A stretch of 64,000 nucleotides of DNA, taken from Arthrobacter globiformis. Lineage in GTDB: Bacteria > Actinomycetota > Actinomycetes > Actinomycetales > Micrococcaceae. Under the pieces are notes generated by a model. That model was not told the DNA's origin. It was given only the letters and a program-made list of their open reading frames with translations, and ran no database searches. The stretch is taken from NCBI RefSeq assembly GCF_030815865.1, contig NZ_JAUSXI010000001.1, positions 3,906,001 to 3,970,000 of the forward strand, written 5' to 3'. This document shows positions 33,578 to 41,904 of this stretch, piece by piece; position 1 is the stretch's first letter, and each line of letters starts with the position of its first letter. Made by a program: the position numbers and the translations under genes.

Positions 33578-34429
33578 GTGACACGCAGACGCAGGCTGCG
33601 CGGGGCTGTCATCACCGGCCTTTCCCTCGCCCTGGTCGCCGGCGGCATCTACACCGCGGCCACTTTGCTGCAGCGCTCCGAGCAGCTGATCACCGAGGAA
33701 TGCACCGCCGCCATCGGCTCACAGCGGTCCGATCTGGCCACCGACCAGGCCGCGAATGCGGCGCTGATAACGGCTGTCTCGGTGCGCCGCGGGCTCCCTC
33801 CGCGGGCAGCCAGCATTGCCCTGGCCACCGCCATGCAGGAATCCAAGCTTCGGAACATCGGTCACGGCGACCTTGCCGGCCCGGACTCCAGGGGCCTCTT
33901 CCAGCAGCGCCCGTCCCAGGGCTGGGGCACCCAGGACCAGGTCATGGACCCGATCCATGCCACGAACGCCTTCTACGATGCCCTCGTGAAGGTGCCCGGC
34001 TATGCCACCCTGGAAATCACCGACGCCGCCCAGCGCGTCCAGCGCTCCGCCTACCCGACTGCCTACGCCGAGCACGAGGCCATGGGACGGTCCTTCGCCT
34101 CGGCATTGGCGGGTGAGACGCCCGCTGCCCTGAACTGCACGCTCCGCTCACCGGACACCGCCGGCAACCCCGCCACCCTGCTCAGTGAGCTGGAAGCCGC
34201 TTACGGAACCATCCCCACGGCGGCCTCCGACCGAACGCTGGAGGTGGACGTCGCCGACAGCTTTGCCTGGTCCGTGGCCCACTGGGCGGTGGCAAACGCC
34301 AAAGAGTATTCGGTGGAACGCGTGGACGTGGACGGAAAGCGGTGGGACAGGAAGGCGCGCAACGGGTGGCAGGATGCGCCGGATGCCGGCGGCCGGGTGG
34401 CCATCACGCTTGCTGCTGCCGGGGCCTGA
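33578..34429 (+). CDS. conserved secreted protein of unknown function
   Basis: Protein of 283 aa from GTG 33578, with TGGAG 8 nt upstream. A basic start and one hydrophobic segment (GAVITGLSLALVAGGIYTAA) form a signal anchor. The middle has lysozyme-like features (ALATAMQESKLRNIGHGD, DSRGLFQQRPSQGWGT, ATNAFYDALVKVPGY), resembling transglycosylase-like folds found in some actinobacterial proteins. Such proteins are often labelled heavy-metal transporters without evidence. I infer a possible cell-wall role from the motif ExxL...GLFQQ, but it is unproven. Confidence 0.75.
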   Translation: MTRRRRLRGAVITGLSLALVAGGIYTAATLLQRSEQLITEECTAAIGSQRSDLATDQAANAALITAVSVRRGLPPRAASIALATAMQESKLRNIGHGDLAGPDSRGLFQQRPSQGWGTQDQVMDPIHATNAFYDALVKVPGYATLEITDAAQRVQRSAYPTAYAEHEAMGRSFASALAGETPAALNCTLRSPDTAGNPATLLSELEAAYGTIPTAASDRTLEVDVADSFAWSVAHWAVANAKEYSVERVDVDGKRWDRKARNGWQDAPDAGGRVAITLAAAGA

Positions 34430-34492
34430 ATCTGACGCCGGTCCTGAATGCGCGGACGTCCTGAATGCGCGGACGTCCCGAAATGTGCGGAC

Positions 34493-35104
34493 TTAAACGA
34501 GGATCTCCACGACCGGCTGCACGTAGCTGCGGAACACCTCGGGCTGCGAGAGCAGCTCGTGGCTCATGATGATCTTGTCCGGTTCCAGGTACCACGCCCG
34601 CTGCTCATCCAGCGGCAGCTCGATGATCGTCAGCGCAAAGTCCCGTGAATCCCGGCCGACTTCCAGGAGCCGGTCCTCCACGATGTCCTCGAGCAGGTGC
34701 GCGGAGCCTCCGGCCACGCGTTCGGCCTCCAGTTCGGCGTACTCCGCGCGCCGCTCCCGAGCCCAGGTCAGGGCTGCCCCGAAGTGCGCCTGCAGGACCT
34801 TGCGCAGCGCCGGCGAGTTGGCGAAAGACCGGAATCCCGGGGGCGACAGCTCAGGAGACATCTGCGGGTGGGCCTTCAGCAGCTGCTCCCACCAGGCTTC
34901 CCACTCAGTTTTCAGGGCGCCGATACCGCCCACTTCAGCGGTGAGGTGGGCATGGTCCACGTGGCGGACCTTCGGCGCGGCATGCGAAAGCGCCGGAAAG
35001 CCTGCGCCGTCGAGCCCGGCAACATCACGTATGTAAAGGGCAATAAGCATGGGCCCCGACGTGTCCATAGTGATTCGCCAGCCTGGACCGCCTGTGTGCT
35101 GCAT
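34493..35104 (-). CDS. conserved hypothetical protein
   Basis: Protein of 203 aa starting at ATG 35104, where AGGAGG lies 7 nt upstream (rejecting a longer in-frame start at 35257). No domain is recognised. The sequence is soluble, acidic and tryptophan-containing (WEAWWEQLLKAHP, FRSFANSPALRKVLQ), with a well-formed C-terminal part (LTIIELPLDEQRAWYLEPDK). Likely specific to Micrococcaceae. Confidence 0.7.
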   Translation of the reverse strand: MQHTGGPGWRITMDTSGPMLIALYIRDVAGLDGAGFPALSHAAPKVRHVDHAHLTAEVGGIGALKTEWEAWWEQLLKAHPQMSPELSPPGFRSFANSPALRKVLQAHFGAALTWARERRAEYAELEAERVAGGSAHLLEDIVEDRLLEVGRDSRDFALTIIELPLDEQRAWYLEPDKIIMSHELLSQPEVFRSYVQPVVEILV

Positions 35105-35193
35105 GCGTATGCCTCCTTGGCATCTCGTTATCCACCCCGTTTGTGCGGCCACCCGCTCTCCGGCTTTCAGTCTATTCCCCCAGCCCGGGGACG

Positions 35194-35832
35194 TTAATGG
35201 CTGGCACCGACCCTCCTGCGGAGGCCCGCGACGTGGAATTCGAGCACGTCGAGGCACATTTCCGGCGACATCCAGCCCGGCTGAAGAAGGGCATGCATGG
35301 CCAGCCCGTCAAGGGTGGCCAGCAGGTGCTCGGCCGCAGTCACAAGCTGCGGTCCGGCATCGGCGCCGGTGGTATCGTCCTCATGCAGGAGCCGGGTGAT
35401 CACCCGGCCGACGACGGCGGCCACGGCCCGGTGGCTCCTGTCCGCCTCGGCGGCCAGGAAGGGCCGGATCCGCGCCGCGTTCCTGAACGCCAGCCAGGCG
35501 CACGCATCCAGGGCGCGCTCTTCGTCCAGCGGCAGGAATTCGCCCAGCAGTGTTAATACGGCACGGCTCGTGTTTGGGTCACTGGCTGCGGGCCCGAGCC
35601 CTATAAGCGCTTTGTCGAGGCGCGTCAGGATGCGGCCGGAAACAGCTGCAAAGGAGTAGGCCAGCAGGTCATCGCTGCTGTCGAAGTAGTGCCGCACGGA
35701 GCCCACCGCGAGGCCCGCCTCATCCGCCACTTCCCGCAGGGACGCGCGCTCCAGTCCGTCTGTGGCGATGATCCTGCACACGGCGCCAACGATCTCCTGC
35801 CGGCGCTGCGCGGCGTCCACGATTTTCGGCAC
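35194..35832 (-). CDS. TetR-family transcriptional regulator
   Basis: Protein of 212 aa from GTG 35832 (PKIVDAAQRRQEIVGAVCRI). HTH: ASLREVADEAGLAVGSVRHYF. A C-terminal TetR_C-like helical domain of the YcdC/BetI group follows (ALDACAWLAFRNAARI). The upstream sequence reading on from the in-frame ATG 36033 is repeat DNA and not part of the gene. Target unknown. Confidence 0.86.
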   Translation of the reverse strand: MPKIVDAAQRRQEIVGAVCRIIATDGLERASLREVADEAGLAVGSVRHYFDSSDDLLAYSFAAVSGRILTRLDKALIGLGPAASDPNTSRAVLTLLGEFLPLDEERALDACAWLAFRNAARIRPFLAAEADRSHRAVAAVVGRVITRLLHEDDTTGADAGPQLVTAAEHLLATLDGLAMHALLQPGWMSPEMCLDVLEFHVAGLRRRVGASH

Positions 35833-35894
35833 TCTTGTTTTTAGCACGGGTGCGCCCCCAAACCGCGGCGGCGCGGCGGTCCATGTTTTAACCC

Positions 35895-35935
35895 CGACGG
35901 CGGCCGCCCACCGGGAAGGTGGACGGCCGCCGTCG
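35895..35935. terminator. terminator of gltA
   Basis: Stem cgacggcggccg (35895-35906) with cggccgccgtcg (35924-35935) and an inner ccacc/ggtgg stem. It lies downstream of gltA on the minus strand, past the 56-bp repeats. Confidence 0.7.
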
Positions 35936-35950
35936 TGAATTGGACCCTTA

Positions 35951-36078
35951 GTTTGGGAGCCGGTGGAGGGCCCACACCGGCGAGGGGCCCGAACCGAGCG
36001 TGCGAGGTTTGGGAGCCGGTGGAGGGCCCACACCGGCGAGGGGCCCGAACCGAGCGTGCGAGGTTTGGGAGCCGGTGG
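35951..36078. repeat. two full and one partial copy of a 56-bp tandem repeat
   Basis: Unit beginning gtttgggagccggtggaggg and ending gagcgtgcgag. Copies are at 35951-36006 and 36007-36062, identical in every base, with a 16-bp partial copy 36063-36078 that ends just before the gltA stop. The unit is itself partly palindromic (gggcccacaccggcgaggggccc). Confidence 0.9.
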
Positions 36079-36081
36079 GGA

Positions 36082-37384
<1,303 letters not shown>

Positions 37385-37680
37385 GGAGTCCCCTTCATGA
37401 GGCCTCTTGGCCTCGCTAGAAAGCTGTATCCAACATCAGGTGAGCCGCGCGGGATCCCGCACGGCGGGACATCCAACGGCCGTGCTGCCTTCTTGTAGAA
37501 AGCCACCATTGATAGTCAGTTAAAAACTACCGCCACTTGCGGGTTGCCACTAATCCAGAAGCGCCAAATCATCCCCAAAACGGGCCAGTTGTGGCGCGAG
37601 TCACATCATTGTTACGGCGTTCCCAGAGTCAAAAGTCACCCTCGTCTCGGCATGACCACAATGCGAAAACTGGGAAACCG

Positions 37681-38820
37681 CTATGCCAGGCGGGCCACCG
37701 CGGCGTCGATCCGTTCGTCGGTTCCGGTGAGGGCCACTCGAACATAGCCGTGCCCCGCGTCGCCGTAGAACACACCCGGACCCACTACGATCCCCCGCTC
37801 CGCGAGGCGTGCCACGGTGTCCCAGGTTGCTTCGCCCGCCGTGCACCACAGGTACAGGCCGGCGGCGGACTCGTGCAGCGTCAGCCCGAAGGACCTGAGC
37901 GCCGGCAGGAGCCGCTCCCGCCGTCCGCGGTACAGGTCCTTCTGCTCGAGGACGTGCGCGTCGTCGCCCAGGGCCACGCGCATGGCTTCCTGCACCGGGT
38001 ACGGCACGATCATGCCGGCGTGCTTGCGGCTGTTGACGAGGTTTGCCATGAGGGCCGCGTCACCGGCGACGAAGGCGGCCCGGTAGCCGGCCAGGTTGGA
38101 CTGCTTGCTCAGCGAGTACACGGCGAGGAGCCCGTCGTGGGACGCACCGGCGACGCGTGGATCCAGGATGCTCGGAACAGCCTGTCCACCGCGCTGCAGG
38201 TCCCACTCGCCCCAGCCAAGCTCGGCGTAGCACTCATCGGATGCCACCAGGGCGCCGATTTCGCGCGCCTGGTCCACGATCTTCTTCAGCGACGCGGCGT
38301 CCCGGACGCTGCCGGTGGGGTTGCCCGGCGAGTTGACCCAGACCAGCCGGACTTTCGCCCGGGTAGCCGCGTCCAGCTCGTCGAGGTCATCAGCCGCAAC
38401 CGCCGTGGCCCCGGCGAACGTGGCCCCGATGTCATAGGTGGGGTAGGCGACCGTGGGCCGGACGACGACATCTCCCGGTTTGAGGCCCAGCAGGAAAGGC
38501 AGCCACGCCACGAGTTCCTTGGAGCCCACCGTCGGCATGACGGCGCTGGGGTCCAGCCCCTCGACGCCGCGGCGGCGGGCGAACCACGCGGCGATGGCCT
38601 CCCGGAGCGCGGGCGTACCGTGCACGGTGGGGTAACCCGGCGCATCCGCGGCCGCCTTCAGGGCGTCCTGGATGACCGGCGGCGTCGGGTCCACGGGCGT
38701 GCCTATGGACAGGTTGACCACTCCGCCAGGGTGTTCAGCCGCTTTGGCGAGGTACGGCGCCATCGCTTCCCACGGGTAGTCGGGCAGGCTAAGGCCGAAA
38801 CTGCGCACAGCTGTAGTCAC
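37681..38820 (-). CDS. dapC: succinyldiaminopimelate aminotransferase
   Basis: PLP-dependent class I/II aminotransferase of 379 aa from GTG 38820 (TTAVRSFGLSLPDYPWE). The lysine binding PLP is in YSLSKQSNLAGYR, and substrate/phosphate residues in LSIGTPVDPTP, WVNSPGNPTG and ASDECYAEL. It converts N-succinyl-2-amino-6-oxopimelate to N-succinyl-LL-DAP. It lies 13 bp after fdxA, the same pair as Rv1177-Rv1178. Together with dapD and dapE it supplies the DAP pathway. Confidence 0.92.
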   Translation of the reverse strand: MTTAVRSFGLSLPDYPWEAMAPYLAKAAEHPGGVVNLSIGTPVDPTPPVIQDALKAAADAPGYPTVHGTPALREAIAAWFARRRGVEGLDPSAVMPTVGSKELVAWLPFLLGLKPGDVVVRPTVAYPTYDIGATFAGATAVAADDLDELDAATRAKVRLVWVNSPGNPTGSVRDAASLKKIVDQAREIGALVASDECYAELGWGEWDLQRGGQAVPSILDPRVAGASHDGLLAVYSLSKQSNLAGYRAAFVAGDAALMANLVNSRKHAGMIVPYPVQEAMRVALGDDAHVLEQKDLYRGRRERLLPALRSFGLTLHESAAGLYLWCTAGEATWDTVARLAERGIVVGPGVFYGDAGHGYVRVALTGTDERIDAAVARLA

Positions 38821-38833
38821 GAAGGGGTCCGCC

Positions 38834-39160
38834 TCAGTGGTCCTGGTTCTGCGGCGGGAGCGCTGCAATCATCGGGTGGTCCTTGCCGGTGTTGCCCACC
38901 TTGGCGGCGCCGCCCGGGGAGCCGAGGTCGTCAAAGAACTCGACGTTCGCCTTGTAGTAGTCTGCCCATTCCTCGGGGGTGTCATCCTCGTAGTAGATGG
39001 CTTCCACCGGGCAGACGGGCTCGCATGCACCGCAGTCGACGCACTCATCGGGATGGATATAGAGGGAGCGTTCGCCTTCGTAGATGCAATCGACGGGGCA
39101 CTCCTCAATGCATGCCTTGTCCTTAACATCTACACACGGCTGCGCGATTACGTACGTCAC
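38834..39160 (-). CDS. fdxA: ferredoxin (7Fe type)
   Basis: Protein of 108 aa from GTG 39160. Cluster ligands: CVDVKDKACIEECPVDCIYEG and CVDCGACEPVCPVEAIYYED, giving one 4Fe-4S and one 3Fe-4S site as in FdxC (Rv1177). It carries electrons in the cytoplasm. The C-terminal 40 residues are the actinobacterial extension. A short upstream sequence (CAAGGGA) serves as ribosome-binding site. It starts the fdxA-dapC operon. Confidence 0.92.
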   Translation of the reverse strand: MTYVIAQPCVDVKDKACIEECPVDCIYEGERSLYIHPDECVDCGACEPVCPVEAIYYEDDTPEEWADYYKANVEFFDDLGSPGGAAKVGNTGKDHPMIAALPPQNQDH

Positions 39161-39302
39161 GTCCCTTGCCTCTCCACGTTGATTCCCGGCGGCTGGCCGG
39201 TTGCTGCATCCGGCCTGCATGCCGGGCTGTCCACTTCAGAGCCTATTATCTCCCAGGCCCGGCCCGCGAACGAAGCGGGCGCGTCACACTCCGGACAGGT
39301 CA

Positions 39303-39308
39303 TACGAT
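39303..39308 (+). promoter_or_regulatory. -10 box of a leaderless promoter
   Basis: TACGAT, 6 nt before GTG 39315, upstream of the SH3-like protein gene. Confidence 0.5.
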
Positions 39309-39314
39309 GGACGG

Positions 39315-39572
39315 GTGAGTCCGACGACACCAACGCCCCGCCAGTTCCTGGCCACGGCCCCGGCCGGAACGCGCGTGGTGGTGCGCTACAGGATCGACGG
39401 CGGCTTTACGGATGCGCTGGGAGACCTTCTGGAGTGCGGCGAAAGTGAGTGCACGGTGCGGACCCGGAGGTCCGACGTCGGCATTCCCCTTGACAGCGTG
39501 GTGGCCGCCAAACAGGTGCCGCTGGCACCTCCGCGGCGGGGTTCACGGCTGACCCCGCCAGCCGCGGGCTGA
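39315..39572 (+). CDS. stand-alone SH3-like domain protein (N-terminus of Rv0428c-type acetyltransferases)
   Basis: Protein of 85 aa. AGTRVVVRYRIDGGFTDALGDLLECGESECTVRTRR and IPLDSVVAAKQVP (split here only for description) match the N-terminal SH3-like domain of Rv0428c-type GNAT proteins, in which a C-terminal acetyltransferase domain follows. Here the frame ends at a clean TGA with no acetyltransferase behind it. The next gene is an opposite-strand MFS exporter. A leaderless promoter is present, so the short form is probably expressed. Function unknown. Confidence 0.7.
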   Translation: MSPTTPTPRQFLATAPAGTRVVVRYRIDGGFTDALGDLLECGESECTVRTRRSDVGIPLDSVVAAKQVPLAPPRRGSRLTPPAAG

Positions 39573-39582
39573 CGGCCCGGGC

Positions 39583-40920
39583 CTAGGCCCTGTCCTTTTC
39601 CTCCAACACCTCGGCTTCCGAGGAACTATCTGCCAGCACGTCACCCGTCTGCACCCCGTCGGGAAGGGTGCGCATCGTGCGCAAGGGAGAGAACAGGACC
39701 GGGGCGGCGGCCAGGAGACTGCCAGCCGCTCCGATCATCATGGTGGTCACCAGGCCTATGTGCTCGCCCAGGTACCCCGAGGCCAGGGCCGACAACGGAA
39801 TAACGCCCCACACGGCAAACCGGATGGACGCATTCATCCGGCCGAGAAGCCGGGGCGGGCAAACCCGTTGGCGCATGGTGAGCTGCACGACGTTGTACAC
39901 CAGGACGCTGAAGCCAAACCCGAATTCGGAGATCACCAGCAGCACCAGTGAGACTGCGGGTTCGGGAACGACGCCGGCGAGCGGCACGAGCAGCAGAAAA
40001 ACAGAGCTGACCACGGCGCACACCGGAATCACCGTGCCTTCGCCAACGCGGGCGGCCAGCCTCGGCGCCGCCACGGCGCCCAGCACTCCGCCGACCGCGC
40101 CAACGGTCATGACCAGGCCTATGCCCTGCGGCCCCAGCCCGAGATTGCGCAGCACCAGCAGGGGCGTCAGCGTGAAGATCAGCGTGCCGAAAAAGTTCAT
40201 TCCGGCGGTACAGGCCGCAATGCGGCTGATGAGCGGATGCCGGAGCACAAAGGAGAGGCCTTCCCGGATTTCCGCGGGGAGCGGCCGCCGGTCGGCCGGG
40301 GGCACACGTACTTCTGAGTCCCGGGTGCGGGCCAGGAACACCGCGGAGAGCAGGTAGCCCGCGGCCTCCCCCACGAACAGCGCAGGAGCCGAGACAAGCG
40401 CCAGCATCGAGCCGCCCACGGCGGGTCCGCCGATGCGTGCAACCTGGGTGGTCGCCTCCAGCTTTGAGTTGGCCTCCCGCACCTGCGGAGACTCGACCAG
40501 CACCGGAACGTAGCTCTGGTACGCGACATCGAAGAACACCGTGGCCGTTCCCACGGTCGCCGCGATGACGTAGAGGTGCCAGATTTCCAGGCTGCCGCCC
40601 CACCACAGGAGAGGCACAGCGGCCATGGCGGCCATCCGCACCAGATCCGCGGCGATCATGGTTTTCCGCTTCAGCCAGCGGTCCACCCAGGCCCCAGCTG
40701 GAAGCCCAACAGCTAGGAAGGCGGCCAAGCCTGCGGCGGTCAGCACGCCAACCTCGAATTCGGACGCGCGGAGCATGCTGACGGCCAGCACGGGGAATGC
40801 CAGCTGGCCCAACTGCGCGCCGAACTGTCCCAGCGCCTGGCCGGCCCAAAAGGTGGTGAAGTTGCGGTCCCGCCACAGCGTTCCTGCTGTTGGGACCATC
40901 GCGGTTGGTTCGGCAGTCAC
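39583..40920 (-). CDS. MFS transporter (drug/exporter type)
   Basis: Protein of 445 aa with 12 predicted transmembrane segments and an EntS/TetA-like MFS_3 layout (TLWRDRNFTTFWAGQALGQFG, GAWVDRWLKRKTMI, RPLPAEIREGLSFVLRHPLI). Likely an exporter of small hydrophobic compounds. Divergent from an ArsR-type regulator with a palindromic operator between them, so the pair is probably self-regulating. Confidence 0.85.
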   Translation of the reverse strand: MTAEPTAMVPTAGTLWRDRNFTTFWAGQALGQFGAQLGQLAFPVLAVSMLRASEFEVGVLTAAGLAAFLAVGLPAGAWVDRWLKRKTMIAADLVRMAAMAAVPLLWWGGSLEIWHLYVIAATVGTATVFFDVAYQSYVPVLVESPQVREANSKLEATTQVARIGGPAVGGSMLALVSAPALFVGEAAGYLLSAVFLARTRDSEVRVPPADRRPLPAEIREGLSFVLRHPLISRIAACTAGMNFFGTLIFTLTPLLVLRNLGLGPQGIGLVMTVGAVGGVLGAVAAPRLAARVGEGTVIPVCAVVSSVFLLLVPLAGVVPEPAVSLVLLVISEFGFGFSVLVYNVVQLTMRQRVCPPRLLGRMNASIRFAVWGVIPLSALASGYLGEHIGLVTTMMIGAAGSLLAAAPVLFSPLRTMRTLPDGVQTGDVLADSSSEAEVLEEKDRA

Positions 40921-40940
40921 GGCTTCAGTTTCGGGCAGTG

Positions 40941-40956
40941 ATTGGCATATGTCAAT
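40941..40956. promoter_or_regulatory. palindromic operator between MFS gene and ArsR regulator
   Basis: attggcat-atgtcaat, a near-perfect palindrome with one mismatched pair, followed by caat...attg (40953-40965). Located between divergent starts at 40920 and 40984. Confidence 0.6.
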
Positions 40957-40970
40957 CGTTCATTGCTCGT

Positions 40971-40976
40971 TACACT
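40971..40976 (+). promoter_or_regulatory. -10 box of the ArsR-regulator gene
   Basis: TACACT, 7 nt before ATG 40984, consistent with a leaderless mRNA. Confidence 0.5.
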
Positions 40977-40983
40977 GGCGTCT

Positions 40984-41493
40984 ATGACACCCCCGCCGGA
41001 AAGCGATGATGCAGACCTGGTGGCAAAGGGCCGCGCCCTAAGTTCTCCGCTACGGCTGAGGATTCTTCGTTTATGCCTGCACCAGTCACGTACCAACAAG
41101 GAGATCGCCGAACTGCTCGGCCTCAATCCCGCGTCCAGCCTCCACCACGTCCGCACCCTGGTGCGGACCGGGTTCCTGGTGGCCGAGGAGCGCCGGAAGG
41201 GGCGGCGGGGTGCCACCGAGGTACCCTACATCGCCAGCCGTAAGTCGTGGAGCACTCCCGTGGACAACGTTGCGCCCATCCTCATCGAGACGTTCCTGCA
41301 GGAAACCCGGGACCTTCCGCCCGAGGACATCGAGGTGTGGCGCCTCGGGGTGAAGTTCAACGCCGTCAGACGGGAGGAGATGCTGGCCAAGCTCCGCGCC
41401 GTGATCGAGGAGTACATGGCACTTCCCGCAGACAACGACGGCGAGGCCACCTCACTCATGATTGCGCACCACCGGGACCCGGCGGCAGACTAG
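40984..41493 (+). CDS. ArsR-type winged-helix transcriptional regulator
   Basis: Protein of 169 aa from ATG 40984. HTH: SPLRLRILRLCL, TNKEIAELLGLNPASSLHHVRTLVRTGF. The C-terminal half (VAPILIETFLQETRDLPPEDIEVW) is extended beyond simple metal sensors and has no cysteine cluster, so the effector is likely organic and not a metal. It probably represses the divergent MFS gene. Confidence 0.82.
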   Translation: MTPPPESDDADLVAKGRALSSPLRLRILRLCLHQSRTNKEIAELLGLNPASSLHHVRTLVRTGFLVAEERRKGRRGATEVPYIASRKSWSTPVDNVAPILIETFLQETRDLPPEDIEVWRLGVKFNAVRREEMLAKLRAVIEEYMALPADNDGEATSLMIAHHRDPAAD

Positions 41494-41876
41494 CGGGCGG
41501 AACCGGACGAGCGGCTGTACCACCTGCACCAGGCCAGCATCGCGACGGTAACCACCACGATCCCGTAGACCCAGATGCCTCCGGCCAAGTCACCGGCAAT
41601 GAGCCGCTTGCCTGGCTCCATCCCGGACCACCAGCCGGCCAGGGCATAACAGACCGCGCCGCACACCGCCGTCGGAATCAGCGTCCGGAACGCCGCACCA
41701 AGGAACAACTGAAGCGACGCCAGGAGCAGCAGCGCCGCCACGGCACCCATCGGCAGAACGGAACCGGCAGCAGCGAACTCCTGACGGTGCAGCGCGGTTC
41801 CGGCGAAGGCAGCAAAAAGAGCTGCCGGCACGGCGGCGGCCAGGCCGCCTGCCATGCCGGCAGCTCTTCTGTTCAC
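41490..41876 (-). CDS. conserved membrane protein
   Basis: Protein of 128 aa from GTG 41876 (VNRRAAGMAGG; AGGGA about 9 nt upstream) with four hydrophobic segments. No known domain. Its gene starts 28 bp after the typA stop and is probably cotranscribed with it. Its 3' end overlaps the ArsR gene by 4 bp on the other strand. Confidence 0.65.
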   Translation of the reverse strand: MNRRAAGMAGGLAAAVPAALFAAFAGTALHRQEFAAAGSVLPMGAVAALLLLASLQLFLGAAFRTLIPTAVCGAVCYALAGWWSGMEPGKRLIAGDLAGGIWVYGIVVVTVAMLAWCRWYSRSSGSAR

Positions 41877-41904
41877 GATTCCGGTTCCCTGCGGGAGGGT
41901 GCCG

